Positions 34,447-43,850 of a stretch of DNA of 64,000 nucleotides are shown here, piece by piece. The translations under genes and the position numbers were made by a program. The notes beneath the pieces are model-generated. The model made no database searches and had not been told where the DNA came from. It saw only the letters and a list, made by a program, of their open reading frames with translations. Source of the DNA: Roseinatronobacter sp. S2. GTDB lineage: Bacteria; Pseudomonadota; Alphaproteobacteria; Rhodobacterales; Rhodobacteraceae. The stretch's first letter is position 1; each line of letters opens with the position of its first letter. The stretch spans positions 1,360,001 to 1,424,000 of the forward strand of contig NZ_CP121113.1 of NCBI RefSeq assembly GCF_029581395.1, in the 5' to 3' direction.

Positions 34447-35229
34447 TTATTCTTGCTGCCCCATGAACATCAGCAGGAACTGGAACATGTTCAGGAAGCT
34501 GATATACAGGCTCAGCGCGCCATCAATTGCAGCTTTGTCCAGCCATTCCTGATCGCCAGCCATGGCATGCGCGACATAATCGCTTTTGATTTGCTGGGTG
34601 TAGAATGCGGTCAGGCCAGCAAAGATCAGAATGCCGATGGCTGAAATCGCAAACATCATTGCAGGGCTTGCAAGGAAGATGTTGATCACCATCGCCACGA
34701 TCAGGCCGATCACACCCATGATCAGGAATGTGCCCATGCCCGACAGGTCTTTCTTGGTGGTGTATCCCCACAGGCTAAGCCCGCCGAAGGCAATTGCGGT
34801 CACAAGGAAGGTCTGTGTGATCGAATAGCTGGTGAACATCAGAAAGATGGAGCTTAGCGACAGGCCGATCGCACTTGCGAATACGAAAAAGCCAAGCTGC
34901 ACACCAGCGGCCGACGCACGGCGCATCAGCGCACCCCAGCCAAACAGGATAAAGGCCAGCGGTGCGAACATAATGACCCAGCGCAGCGGCGACAGGTAGA
35001 TTGCACCACCAAGGCTGTTCAGCAGCGTGCCATTGGGCAGCTGGGCGACAGCCGCACTCGGATCTGTGGTGACCGCCAGCCCGGAAATCGCCCATGCGGC
35101 AGCAGCTGTGATCAGCATACCCACGGACATGGTGCCGTAAACCTTGTTCATATGGGCGCGCAAACCCGCGTCAATCTGTTCAGCGCGAGCACCACTCACC
35201 TGAGCGCGCATCGTGTTGAAATTGGCCAT
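34447..35229 (-). CDS. Bax inhibitor-1/YccA family membrane protein
   Basis: A 260-residue integral membrane protein with seven predicted helices beginning at about residue 27 (YGTMSVGMLITAAAAWAISG). The family motifs FAGLTAFYTQQIK near 200-212 and the acidic C-terminal end (SLYISFLNMFQFLLMFMG) are present. Members modulate FtsH proteolysis or calcium leak; the role here is not shown. The ATG at 35229 has GGAGG upstream; a GTG two codons earlier overlaps that site. Confidence 0.92.
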   Translation of the reverse strand: MANFNTMRAQVSGARAEQIDAGLRAHMNKVYGTMSVGMLITAAAAWAISGLAVTTDPSAAVAQLPNGTLLNSLGGAIYLSPLRWVIMFAPLAFILFGWGALMRRASAAGVQLGFFVFASAIGLSLSSIFLMFTSYSITQTFLVTAIAFGGLSLWGYTTKKDLSGMGTFLIMGVIGLIVAMVINIFLASPAMMFAISAIGILIFAGLTAFYTQQIKSDYVAHAMAGDQEWLDKAAIDGALSLYISFLNMFQFLLMFMGQQE

Positions 35230-35377
35230 TTTCACCTCCGGTCAAAAAAATGCGCGGAGTCCCCCGCGCGGTCATGCAAGGAATATCGTGCCGAAAGCCA
35301 CAGAATTCAAGCATTTCCGTAGTGAAATAGACAGGATTTGATCCGCTTCCCCTTGCGGCGCGACATTCCTGCGCATT

Positions 35378-36340
35378 CTACTGCATTGATATGACGATCT
35401 TGCCGGTTGATTTCCGATTTCGCAACAATTCGAACCCTTCAAAAACCTGATCAAAGGGCAGCACATGGCTGACATGCGGTTTCAGCCGCCCCTGCGCATA
35501 CCAGTCAAACAACTCGCGCAAGCTGTCTGTCAGGGGCGTCGGGGCGAAGTTCAGATAGCCGCCCCAATACAGCCCGATGACTGTCAGGTTCTTGACCAGC
35601 AATATATTGGCCGGAAATTGTGGCACCTTGCCCCCCGCAAAGCCAATGGCCAGAAAGCGCCCCTCTGGACGCAGGGCGCGCAGGGCTTCGCTGGCCATCG
35701 GCTCTCCGACGGCATCATACACAACATCGACCCCGCCCAGATCCTTCAGGGTGCGGCGCAAGTCGGTGGTGTCGCTGTCCAGACAAATCGCTGCGCCCGC
35801 CTGTTTTGCGACCTGCAATTTCTGTTCCCCGCGGGCAACGGCTATCACGCGCGCCCCCATCTGCACGCCGATTTCAACCGCCGTCAGTCCGACACCGCCA
35901 GCAGCCCCCAGAACAACAAGTGTTTCATCGCGCTGCAACCTGGCACGGTACCCAAGTGCCAGATGCGACGTGCCATATGCCACCAGAAAACCCGCAGCAT
36001 CCGTCATTGTCATGTCGTCTGGCAGTGCGATGCAGCGCTCTGCCGGGCACAGGGCAACTTCGGCCAGACCACCCATCCCGGTGAACGCCGCGACACGCTG
36101 TCCCACATGAAACCCGTCCACATCAGGGCCGATTTCGCGCACAGTCCCTGAAATTTCCATGCCCAAAGTCATCGGCAATGGTGGCCGTTCCTGATATTGC
36201 CCCTTCATCGTAAGCAAATCCGCGAAATTCAGGCCACAAGCGGCCACATTCACGGTGATTTGCCCCCGTTCCGGGCGCGGCGTGGGAACCTGGCTTATGG
36301 CCGGAAGTGATTCGATATTTTCAAGGCGGACTGCGCGCAT
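35378..36340 (-). CDS. NADPH:quinone oxidoreductase-like zinc-independent MDR protein
   Basis: A 320-residue medium-chain dehydrogenase/reductase of the quinone oxidoreductase type. The N-terminal GroES-like part contains AACGLNFADLLTMKGQY and LGMEISGTV; the Rossmann part has VLGAAGGVGLTAVEIG (about 139-154). The structural zinc cysteines of alcohol dehydrogenases are missing, as usual in this branch. It likely transfers electrons from NADPH to quinones or enoyl compounds. Start chosen at 36340 because upstream residues are unlike the family. Confidence 0.85.
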   Translation of the reverse strand: MRAVRLENIESLPAISQVPTPRPERGQITVNVAACGLNFADLLTMKGQYQERPPLPMTLGMEISGTVREIGPDVDGFHVGQRVAAFTGMGGLAEVALCPAERCIALPDDMTMTDAAGFLVAYGTSHLALGYRARLQRDETLVVLGAAGGVGLTAVEIGVQMGARVIAVARGEQKLQVAKQAGAAICLDSDTTDLRRTLKDLGGVDVVYDAVGEPMASEALRALRPEGRFLAIGFAGGKVPQFPANILLVKNLTVIGLYWGGYLNFAPTPLTDSLRELFDWYAQGRLKPHVSHVLPFDQVFEGFELLRNRKSTGKIVISMQ

Positions 36341-36700
36341 TCTGGTGTTCCATGATTGCTGTTTCAGGCAATCTTGCCGAATTGCCGGGGCGGGACAAGG
36401 GGTTCCCCACCAGCGGTATTTGCAATGCGCTTCATTCAGCCTCAGGTTGTTTGCAAAACGCAATGCAATTTGCGAATATTTCAAAATTTTGGGGCAATGA
36501 AACGTTTGATCAATCTATTCGGGGCAAGTTACTTTACACCAGTGGTTGAGCTTGCCGCGTCGGAGTTCGTGTCGTCCATCGAGGGCAGTAGTGTTGCGGC
36601 AAGCTTACTTGTTCTAAGTTCTCTGCGTAGTATCAGTGTGTTAATGCCCTCGATGACTTCTTGATGAGTGAATGAAAATGATTGTGGACTGGGGAAATTA
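36341..36700 (+). other. AT-richer gap upstream of the XRE regulator
   Basis: A 360-base divergent promoter region with clearly lower GC than its surroundings. A 55-codon frame (36497-36664, starting MKRLINLFGASYF, preceded by GGGG) is possible but unsupported by any family I recognise. Repeated GCAATGC/GCAATTTGC words near 36423-36474 could be regulator sites. Confidence 0.35.
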
Positions 36701-37054
36701 ATGTCGCATCCTGTTGATATCCATGTTGGGCAGCGTATCAGACAGCGTCGTTGGGCCATTGGCATGACCCAGCAGCAACTCGCAGAAGTTGTTGGAATAA
36801 AATTCCAGCAGATCCAGAAATACGAAACCGGCATGAACCGTGTTTCGGCCTCCAGGCTGTGGGATATTGCACAAGCCCTGAAGGTATCGATCACATTCTT
36901 CTTTGAGGATGTGAACGCGGATCAGATGAGCCATAGTGACGATATGCTGTCAAACAAGGAAACCCTTGATCTTTTGCGGACATATTACGCGATTCCCGAA
37001 AACCAGCGCAAACGCCTGTTTGATCTGGCACGCGCATTGGGTGAAGCGGCCTAG
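36701..37054 (+). CDS. XRE-family transcriptional regulator
   Basis: A 117-residue DNA-binding protein with an N-terminal lambda-repressor-like HTH (about residues 10-65): IRQRRWAIGMTQQQLAEVVG, then IKFQQIQKYETGMNRVSASR. The C-terminal half contains SKETLDLLRTYY-like and QRKRLFDLARALG segments common to a family of rhizobial and rhodobacterial regulators. No metabolic ligand domain. It precedes the HisN-like gene by 80 bases; cotranscription is uncertain. Confidence 0.88.
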   Translation: MSHPVDIHVGQRIRQRRWAIGMTQQQLAEVVGIKFQQIQKYETGMNRVSASRLWDIAQALKVSITFFFEDVNADQMSHSDDMLSNKETLDLLRTYYAIPENQRKRLFDLARALGEAA

Positions 37055-37134
37055 CGCGCGCATCTGCGTGGTTGCGGTCTTGCGCCTGACAGGCCAATAA
37101 GGGGTTTCCCGACCGCGACACAAGGATTTCCAGA

Positions 37135-37944
37135 GTGAAGAACCGCACGAATATTTCCCGCGGGGAACAGGCGCAGATTCTGGAATTGATACATGAATTT
37201 GCTGATCTGGCGCGGACAGAAACGCTGCGCCATTTCCGGCAACCCAATTTGACTGCCGACAACAAGTCTGGTGACGGGTTTGACCCTGTCACCGTGGCGG
37301 ACCGTGCTGTTGAACAGCTGATCAGGGACAGGCTGGCGCAGTTGCGCCCCGGTGATGGCATCATTGGCGAAGAATTCGGGCCACTGGCCACATCTTCAGG
37401 GCTGACTTGGGTTATTGACCCAATCGATGGCACGCGCTCGTTCCTAAGTGGAAGCCCCTGCTGGGGGGTTCTGATCGCGGTATCCGACGATCAGGGGCCA
37501 TTTCTGGGCGTGATCGACCAACCCTATATTGGTGAACGCTTTATCGGTGGTCTGGGCGTGGCCCATGGCACAGGGCCGCATGGCACATCTGACTTGCGGT
37601 GCCGGGCAACACCCGGTCTGGACAAGGCGATCTTGTTTTCCACCTTTCCCGAAATTGGCACGAAGCAAGAAATGCACGCGTTTCAGCGCGTATCGGGGGC
37701 ATGCCAGCTGACACGCTACGGAATGGATTGTTATGCCTACGCCCTTCTGGCTTTGGGCCAGATTGATCTGGTGATTGAAGCGGGGCTGAATATCTATGAC
37801 ATCGCCGCCCCGCTGGCCGTGATCGAAGCGGCGGGGGGGGTGGTGACCGACTGGCAGGGCGGCGCGGTCGGTTCAGGCGGGCAGGTCATTGCGGCGGCGA
37901 ACCCGCAGCTTCATGCACAGGCGCTTGCGTTGCTTGGTGCCTGA
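37135..37944 (+). CDS. hisN: Inositol monophosphatase-family phosphatase, HisN-like histidinol-phosphatase
   Basis: A 269-residue member of the IMPase superfamily. Metal-binding motifs: DPVTVADRAVE (about 50-60), IIGEE (76-80), WVIDPIDGTRSFLSG (92-106) and YDIAAPLAVIEAAGG (about 221-235). The DPIDGTRSF wording and length favour the HisN histidinol-phosphatase branch over inositol or CysQ phosphatases, but the substrate is inferred. The start is a GTG at 37135; a nearby ATG is not available in the conserved N-terminus. Confidence 0.8.
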   Translation: MKNRTNISRGEQAQILELIHEFADLARTETLRHFRQPNLTADNKSGDGFDPVTVADRAVEQLIRDRLAQLRPGDGIIGEEFGPLATSSGLTWVIDPIDGTRSFLSGSPCWGVLIAVSDDQGPFLGVIDQPYIGERFIGGLGVAHGTGPHGTSDLRCRATPGLDKAILFSTFPEIGTKQEMHAFQRVSGACQLTRYGMDCYAYALLALGQIDLVIEAGLNIYDIAAPLAVIEAAGGVVTDWQGGAVGSGGQVIAAANPQLHAQALALLGA

Positions 37945-37956
37945 ATAGCCGGCAGA

Positions 37957-38715
37957 TCACGCAATGGCAGGGGCGCTGGCAGACACGTCATCTATTGCTG
38001 CGGCGATAAGCTGCAAGCAATGCGGTGTTGAAAACCGGTGATCCACATCCTTGAGCAGGCGTAATTCCATGTCGGGGCAATCTGCGTGCGCCATCAGGCG
38101 CAGGGGCACGGACACATCCACCGCCTCATCACCTGTGCCCTGCAACAGGCGCACCCGAAAGGGCAGCGGTAGCGGGTCGCGCAGCACAAGTCTGGTTTTT
38201 CCATCCTCGAACAGGCGGCGCGTCAGTATATAGGGCTGGTCATCATAGTCGTTGGGAAGCGTGGTTTGCCCTGTCTGCAAGACCTGCTGCTGTTGGGCCG
38301 GTGTCAGTTGTGGCCACATGCTGTCTTCGGTAAAATCTGGTGCGGCGGCGATGCCGACAATGCCATGCACGCGCGCAGGTCTGGCGCGGGCGACAAGCAA
38401 CGCGATCCACCCGCCCATCGACGAGCCAACAAGAACCTGTGGCCCAGCGGTCAGTTCGTCCAGCACGGCTATCGCATCCTCAGCCCAGTCGCCAATGCAT
38501 CCGTCCGTGAATGCGCCCGAACTTTGTCCGTGTCCCGAATAGTCGAAACGCAAGAACGCACGCCCGTTGGCTTTGGCCCAGTCTTGCAGAAAAAGGGCCT
38601 TGGTTCCTGACATATCCGATTTGAACCCGCCCAGAAAAACGATGCCCGGACCATCGCCATCGGTGCGGGCATAGGCCAATGATCGTCCGGTGGGGGATGT
38701 CAGAAATTCGCTCAA
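37957..38715 (-). CDS. Alpha/beta hydrolase
   Basis: A serine hydrolase of about 252 residues. Oxyanion region FLGGFKSDMSGTKA, RFDYSGHGQSSG, nucleophile elbow VGSSMGGW (Ser near 93), and a late His in DVDHRFSTP. Homologues in alphaproteobacteria resemble ABHD10/mycophenolic acid acyl-glucuronide esterases. I chose the TTG at 38715, which has GGAG five bases upstream and gives LSEFLTSPTGRSLAY; the ATG at 38748 has no ribosome site. The alternative adds 11 residues. Confidence 0.82.
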   Translation of the reverse strand: MSEFLTSPTGRSLAYARTDGDGPGIVFLGGFKSDMSGTKALFLQDWAKANGRAFLRFDYSGHGQSSGAFTDGCIGDWAEDAIAVLDELTAGPQVLVGSSMGGWIALLVARARPARVHGIVGIAAAPDFTEDSMWPQLTPAQQQQVLQTGQTTLPNDYDDQPYILTRRLFEDGKTRLVLRDPLPLPFRVRLLQGTGDEAVDVSVPLRLMAHADCPDMELRLLKDVDHRFSTPHCLQLIAAAIDDVSASAPAIA

Positions 38716-38847
38716 GGTGGCTCCATACTGTTTGGGGCGGGGCGCCATCAAATGTCAGCAGGTGGCCCCGCCGTTGCGCCCCGGCATATTCTTGCAACTT
38801 CGCCAGCCAGTCTTGCTGCAATCAGGGCCGAACGCAAGGCCGCGCGA

Positions 38848-40110
38848 TCAGGGGTCCGGCATATGAACGCCAACTGCGTGCTCGGGGGCGTAATCATGGA
38901 ATTCGAAGATCGCGCCGGAGACATCGTCGCTGAATTCGTCTTTTCCTGACCATCTGCCAAGCTGCCATTTCAGCGAATCCAGAAAATCCAGTCCATATGT
39001 GTCAGCAAGGTTTTCCATCATACGGCCCAGCCTGTCCTGCCCGAATTCGCGGTCGTGCCCATCGCAGCATTCTGTAATACCGTCAGAATACAGGAACAGC
39101 CTGTCGCCCGGTGCAAGGATCACATCAAAGCTGGAATAGCTGGCCTGCGGGATCAACCCGACAGGCAGCCCGCCTGCGCCCACGAATTCCACCTTGCCGC
39201 ATTTTCGCTGCACTGCCGGATGCGGGTGCCCCGCCTGCACGATGGTGGCCTGACCTGTCGCAAGGTTAAGGTCCGCATAGGCAAGGGTCAGATAGGTTTC
39301 GGTTTCCATTTCGCTGAGCATAAGTTCGTTCATGCGCGCGGCGACATGTTCGGGGGCGCAGGCCGAAACCTCGCCCTTATGAGGATCATGGGTCAAGGCG
39401 ATGTTCTGGCTTTGCGCGCCTTCGGCGAACAAGGCGCTGATGCGCGCACTTAGCATCGCGGCGGCCACGCCATGGCCCGACACATCGATGGAATAGACGG
39501 CAATCCTGCTGGCGGAAATCCGGAATGTGCCAACCAGATCCCCCCCCACATGCCCCGAGGATTGCAGCAGCAGTGACAGGTGACTGCTTCCATAATCGCG
39601 AAAGCGGTCGCGAATCAGGGCATGTTGCAGTTTTCGGGCCTGTTGCAGGTCGCGTTCAAGCGCATCATGCACATTCTGCAACTGCTGCAATGCCTTGCGC
39701 ACTTCGCGTTCCATGTCCAGCAAGCGTTCACCTGCGCTGATTCTGGCGCGTAATTCCATCGTCGAGACAGGCTTGCTAAGAAAATCATCAGCCCCGACAT
39801 TCAACCCTTCGGCCACCGCGTTCTTGTCGTTTTTCGACGTCAAAAGTATGAAATAGCTGTATTTTTTGTTCCTTAATGCGCGAAACGCACGACAAAACTG
39901 TAGCCCGTTCATTCCCGGCATCATCCAGTCCGACAGCACAAGGTCGAAATGCGTGCCGCGACATAATGCCAGCGCGTCCACCCCAGAGGCCGCTTCTGTC
40001 GTTTCATAGCCCCAGCCCTGCAAATGCTGCGCAAAAATCATCCGTTGCGCGCGGCTGTCATCCACGATCAGCGCATGTTTTCGGGCTGGTAATCCAGCCT
40101 CACAAACCAT
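38848..40110 (-). CDS. Receiver-PP2C (SpoIIE-type) phosphatase, RsbU/RbaY-like
   Basis: A 420-residue response regulator. The receiver domain (about 12-130) has acidic pocket VDD (Asp17-18), phospho-acceptor Asp61 in LVLSDWMMPG and Lys113 in FLSKP. A coiled-coil linker (about 130-175) leads to a PP2C/SpoIIE phosphatase (about 190-400) with VYSIDVSGHGVAAAML and DRLFLYSDGITE. It would dephosphorylate an anti-anti-sigma factor in a partner-switching pathway. In Rhodobacter capsulatus the RbaY protein has this layout and affects GTA production; equivalence is inferred. An Hpt gene is divergent next to it. Confidence 0.85.
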   Translation of the reverse strand: MVCEAGLPARKHALIVDDSRAQRMIFAQHLQGWGYETTEAASGVDALALCRGTHFDLVLSDWMMPGMNGLQFCRAFRALRNKKYSYFILLTSKNDKNAVAEGLNVGADDFLSKPVSTMELRARISAGERLLDMEREVRKALQQLQNVHDALERDLQQARKLQHALIRDRFRDYGSSHLSLLLQSSGHVGGDLVGTFRISASRIAVYSIDVSGHGVAAAMLSARISALFAEGAQSQNIALTHDPHKGEVSACAPEHVAARMNELMLSEMETETYLTLAYADLNLATGQATIVQAGHPHPAVQRKCGKVEFVGAGGLPVGLIPQASYSSFDVILAPGDRLFLYSDGITECCDGHDREFGQDRLGRMMENLADTYGLDFLDSLKWQLGRWSGKDEFSDDVSGAIFEFHDYAPEHAVGVHMPDP

Positions 40111-40196
40111 ACGTTTGCTTTTATCTGTTTCCAAAGGGCGCCCCGGGCAGCAGTGAACGGCGAAAGTGAAATCACCGCCAGAATTGCATCCCCGGT

Positions 40197-40211
40197 TTAA
40201 CAACTTGTAAA
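40197..40211. promoter_or_regulatory. CtrA-like half-site pair upstream of the receiver-PP2C and Hpt genes
   Basis: TTAA, seven bases, then TAAA (TTAACAACTTGTAAA) in the shared divergent promoter; the CtrA consensus is TTAA-N7-TTAA. One mismatch in eight. A second TTAA lies at 40251-40254. AT-rich promoter sequence could give this by chance. Confidence 0.35.
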
Positions 40212-40299
40212 TCTCGCGCCGATTTTATCGCAGTGCGGGGTTACTGCACGTTAAGAAAATGCTCTTATGCTATGCCAAATCTGTGTGAAAGGTGGGCCT

Positions 40300-40626
40300 G
40301 TGATAGATTGGGATCGCGTGCGCGAACTGCATAATGAAATCGGCGAGGAGGCGTTTGAAGAAGTGCTGACCCTTTTTGTCGAAGAAGTGGATGACGCGCT
40401 GGCGCGGTTGCGCATGGCAGATGCCGCAGATGTGCGCATGGCAGAGTTTCATTTTCTGAAAGGGGCTGCGCTGAATCTGGGGTTGCGGGAAATGGCCGAT
40501 GTTTGCGGGCGTGCCGAAGAGCTGGCCGGCGAAGATACCAAGACAGATGAAATCCGTGCAGGTGTTCTGTCCGATTTTCCCGAAGCGATTGCCACATTGC
40601 GAGAGGTGTGGCGCGACAAGGTTTGA
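40300..40626 (+). CDS. Hpt-domain phosphotransfer protein
   Basis: A 108-residue four-helix phosphotransfer protein. The phospho-accepting His is in AEFHFLKGAALNLGL (His about 51), matching the Hpt motif HxLKGxxxxLG. The GTG at 40300 has AAGGTGGG upstream and gives the family-like start IDWDRVRELHNEIG; an ATG at 40267 would add 11 residues. It is divergent from the receiver-PP2C gene, so the two may form a phosphorelay pair; no kinase is nearby. Confidence 0.82.
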   Translation: MIDWDRVRELHNEIGEEAFEEVLTLFVEEVDDALARLRMADAADVRMAEFHFLKGAALNLGLREMADVCGRAEELAGEDTKTDEIRAGVLSDFPEAIATLREVWRDKV

Positions 40627-40725
40627 CATTCCAGCCCCGCGCATCATGGCATACAACGCCCCGAAACCAAATGCCGTTTGGCATGGTGTGCAGGGGCGCG
40701 CTAATATTTCTGAACGCTATGCCCG

Positions 40726-41973
40726 TTAAATCACAAAATTTGCGATCACTTCGTCATTCGTAATATCCGTGAATGTAAATCCGTGCTGTTCCATTCGCGC
40801 AAAAAGGCTGGCGAAATTCTGTGGCTGCGTGGTTTCAATGCCCAACAGAACCGTGCCGAAGTTTCTGGCGGTTTTTTTAAGGTATTCAAAACGGGCAATG
40901 TCATCTTCGGGGCCAAGGATGCCCAGAAAATCCCTTAACGCCCCCGGCCGCTGGGGCAGGCGCAAAAGCAGGTATTTTTTCGTGCCCGCAAAACGCATGG
41001 CGCGTTCCTTCACCTCTGGCAGGCGTTCGAAATCGAAATTCCCGCCAGATGCCACGCATATGACGGTTTTGCCGCGAATTTCAGCGCTGATATCTTGCAG
41101 CGCGTCGATGGACAGCGCGCCCGCCGGTTCCAGAACAATGCCTTCCTGATTCAGCATATCAAGGATTGTCACGCATACCCTGTTTTCCGCAGCCAGCAAA
41201 ACCTGATCGGGGTGGGTGTCGCGCAATCTGTCAAATGTGCGCAAGCCAAGCCGCGCGACGGATGCCCCATCCACGAATGTATCCAGACGGGGCAGGGTCA
41301 CTGGCTTGCCTGCATCCAGCGCGGCGGTGAAGCTTGCGCCGCCGGTGGGTTCCACATAACGCAGGGCTATATCGGGGGCCGCGCTTTTCAGGTAGGCCGA
41401 CATGCCCGCGCCCAGCCCGCCACCGCCCACCGGCAGGACCAGCATGTCAGGGGCGCGGCCCAGCTGCTCCAGCATTTCGACGGCAACGCTTGCCTGCCCT
41501 TCGATCACGTCATCATCGTCAAAGGGCGACAGGAAGTGTGCGCCCAGATCGCTGCAAAAACGCTGCGCTGCATCCAGCGCCTGATCAAAAATATCGCCCG
41601 TCAGTTTTATGTCGATATGATCGCCGCCAAAGGTGCGGGTTTTCATGATTTTCTGCTGCGGGGTCGTGACCGGCATGAAAATGGTGCCTTGCACGCCGAA
41701 ATGACGGCAGGCGAATGCCACACCCTGTGCGTGGTTGCCCGCGCTGGCACAGACGAAATGGCGCTGGTCGGGAAATGCCGCCAGCCGTTTGCGCATGGCA
41801 TTGAACGCGCCGCGCAGTTTGTAGCTGCGCACGGGCGACAAATCCTCGCGCTTCAGCCAGATGTCGGCATCGTAGCGTTGTGACAGGTAATCATTGCGCA
41901 CCAGTGGCGTGGGGGGGAATAATTCCCGCAGCGCCTGTGTGGCTGTGGTGGCATTTTGCCGGAATGTTGTCAT
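40726..41973 (-). CDS. ilvA: Threonine ammonia-lyase (threonine dehydratase)
   Basis: A 415-residue PLP enzyme producing 2-oxobutanoate for isoleucine synthesis. The PLP lysine is in RSYKLRGAFNA (Lys52), the phosphate-binding loop is PVGGGGLGAG, and ASAGNHAQGVAFA is conserved. A single C-terminal ACT-like domain (about 325-415) suggests the shorter biosynthetic form (TIGR02079 type) with feedback control. The start overlaps the stop of the thioesterase gene (ATGA), so the two form an operon. Confidence 0.93.
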   Translation of the reverse strand: MTTFRQNATTATQALRELFPPTPLVRNDYLSQRYDADIWLKREDLSPVRSYKLRGAFNAMRKRLAAFPDQRHFVCASAGNHAQGVAFACRHFGVQGTIFMPVTTPQQKIMKTRTFGGDHIDIKLTGDIFDQALDAAQRFCSDLGAHFLSPFDDDDVIEGQASVAVEMLEQLGRAPDMLVLPVGGGGLGAGMSAYLKSAAPDIALRYVEPTGGASFTAALDAGKPVTLPRLDTFVDGASVARLGLRTFDRLRDTHPDQVLLAAENRVCVTILDMLNQEGIVLEPAGALSIDALQDISAEIRGKTVICVASGGNFDFERLPEVKERAMRFAGTKKYLLLRLPQRPGALRDFLGILGPEDDIARFEYLKKTARNFGTVLLGIETTQPQNFASLFARMEQHGFTFTDITNDEVIANFVI

Positions 41974-42395
41974 GACGGCACCAGCCAGTTTTGCAATTTG
42001 TCGCGAATATGTTGCGGCATCGGGGCGGATTTGCGGGATTTGGGGTCGAAAAACACCTCGACCAGATCATAGGTGGCGTGCAATGCGCCTGTATCTGCGT
42101 GCATCATGCGCAAGTGAAAGGCGCAGCTTTTTGTGCCGATGCGTGACACGATACCATCAATCACAACAAGATCTCCTGCCTGCAATTCCTGAATGAACCG
42201 CGTTGTTGCCTGCGCCGAGACTGTGTGCACCCCGTGTTCGGTCAGCATCCGGCTATAGGGCAGGCCAAGCGCTGTCCACATGTGATAGCAGGCATCATCA
42301 AAGAAAGGCGCGTAATGGCGCACATTCATGTGGCCGAAATGGTCGTGGTGCCATGGATGGATGACCCCTCTCAGCAGGTCCAGACGGTTTTGCAT
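41970..42395 (-). CDS. Hotdog-fold acyl-CoA thioesterase
   Basis: A 141-residue 4-hydroxybenzoyl-CoA-thioesterase-like hotdog protein. Signature HPWHHDHFGHMNVRHYAPFFDDA (positions about 13-35) includes the usual Asp-His-Met-Asn catalytic region, followed by FIQELQAGDLVVIDG and ALHATYDLVEVFFD. Substrate unknown. The start at 42395 was chosen because the longer open frame has unrelated residues. It is cotranscribed with ilvA. Confidence 0.82.
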   Translation of the reverse strand: MQNRLDLLRGVIHPWHHDHFGHMNVRHYAPFFDDACYHMWTALGLPYSRMLTEHGVHTVSAQATTRFIQELQAGDLVVIDGIVSRIGTKSCAFHLRMMHADTGALHATYDLVEVFFDPKSRKSAPMPQHIRDKLQNWLVPS

Positions 42396-42523
42396 GTGAT
42401 CTCCGACAGCGGGTTTTGTGCAAGCCATACCACATCTGTGGCGCAGCAGAACCCCTGTGCCCTTGCAGCACTTCGCCAAAGCCAATAGACGAATGAAAAC
42501 CCCGTCATCCAACCGGAGCCGCC

Positions 42524-43765
42524 ATGATGTCCGCTAAACCCAATGCCCCGAAAAAAGTCGTGCTTGCCTATTCCGGCGGGCTGGATACGTCGATCATCCT
42601 GAAATGGTTGAAAACCGAATATGATTGCGAAGTGGTGACCTTCACCGCCGATCTTGGTCAGGGCGAGGAACTGGACCCGGCGCGCAAGAAAGCGGAATTG
42701 CTGGGGGTCGCGCCTGAAAACATCTTCATCGAGGATCTGCGCGAAGAATTTGTGCGTGATTTCGTGTTCCCGATGTTTCGCGCCAATGCGCTTTATGAAG
42801 GGCAATACCTGCTGGGCACGTCCATCGCGCGGCCGCTGATTTCCAAACGTCTGGTGGAAATTGCCGAAGCCACCGGCGCGGATGCCGTGGCCCACGGGGC
42901 GACGGGCAAGGGCAATGATCAGGTGCGCTTTGAACTGGCGGCCTATGCGCTGAACCCTGACATCAAGGTGATTGCACCGTGGCGCGAATGGGACCTGACA
43001 TCGCGCACCAAGCTGCTGGAATTCGCCGAAGCCAACCAGATACCCATCGCCAAGGACAAACGCGGCGAAGCGCCCTTCAGCGTGGATGCCAACCTGCTGC
43101 ACACATCATCCGAAGGCAAGGTTCTGGAAGACCCTGCCGAAGATGCGCCCGACTATGTCTATCAGCGCAGCGTAAACCCCGAAGATGCGCCCGATACGCC
43201 GGAATTCATCGAAATCAGCTTCGAGAAGGGTGATGCAACGGCCATCAACGGCACCGCGATGTCCCCCGCCACTATTCTGACCGCGCTGAACGAATATGGC
43301 CGCAAACATGGTATCGGGCGGCTGGATTTCGTGGAAAACCGCTTTGTGGGTATGAAATCGCGCGGCATATATGAAACACCGGGCGGCACCATCTTGCTGG
43401 AAGCGCATCGCGGGATCGAGCAGATCACGCTGGACAGCGGCGCGGGCCACCTGAAGGACAGCCTGATGCCGCGCTACGCGGAACTTATCTATAACGGTTT
43501 CTGGTTCTCGCCCGAACGTGAAATGCTGCAAGCCGCCATCGACAAAAGTCAGGAACATGTGACTGGCACGGTCCGGCTGAAACTGTACAAAGGGTCTGTG
43601 CGCACTGTCGGGCGCTGGTCCGATCACAGCCTGTATTCCGAAGCGCATGTCACGTTCGAAGATGACGCAGGCGCTTATGACCAGAAAGATGCAGCGGGCT
43701 TCATCCAGCTGAATGCGCTGCGTCTGAAACTGCTTGCGGCGCGCAACCGGCGACTGAAGGGCTGA
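42524..43765 (+). CDS. argG: Argininosuccinate synthase
   Basis: A 413-residue enzyme joining citrulline and aspartate in arginine synthesis with ATP to AMP. The ATP PP-loop [14 protein letters not shown] is at about residues 13-26, followed by [16 protein letters not shown] (about 122-137) and [11 protein letters not shown] near the C-terminus. Length is normal. Either of two tandem ATG codons could initiate. It is divergent from the ilvA-thioesterase operon. Confidence 0.97.
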   Translation: MMSAKPNAPKKVVLAYSGGLDTSIILKWLKTEYDCEVVTFTADLGQGEELDPARKKAELLGVAPENIFIEDLREEFVRDFVFPMFRANALYEGQYLLGTSIARPLISKRLVEIAEATGADAVAHGATGKGNDQVRFELAAYALNPDIKVIAPWREWDLTSRTKLLEFAEANQIPIAKDKRGEAPFSVDANLLHTSSEGKVLEDPAEDAPDYVYQRSVNPEDAPDTPEFIEISFEKGDATAINGTAMSPATILTALNEYGRKHGIGRLDFVENRFVGMKSRGIYETPGGTILLEAHRGIEQITLDSGAGHLKDSLMPRYAELIYNGFWFSPEREMLQAAIDKSQEHVTGTVRLKLYKGSVRTVGRWSDHSLYSEAHVTFEDDAGAYDQKDAAGFIQLNALRLKLLAARNRRLKG

Positions 43766-43775
43766 TCGCAGGCGT

Positions 43776-43826
43776 GTTTCATCTTGCTACAAATACTCCA
43801 AGGCCGAAGGCTGCATGTCTTCGGCC
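43776..43826 (-). other. Conserved motif plus hairpin between argG and gpmI
   Basis: A perfect 8-bp stem GGCCGAAG/CTTCGGCC (43802-43809 with 43819-43826) lies next to a 26-base block (43776-43801, minus strand) that matches the portal-gene leader motif at 6874-6898. There is no T-run for a plus-strand terminator. The function is unclear. Confidence 0.5.
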
Positions 43827-43850
43827 CGGTCCGCGAAAAAGGGAAACGTC

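Noticed and set aside
40251..40270. Second CtrA box near the Hpt gene
   Set aside because: Only a single TTAA half is present; the partner half-site at the required spacing is missing.
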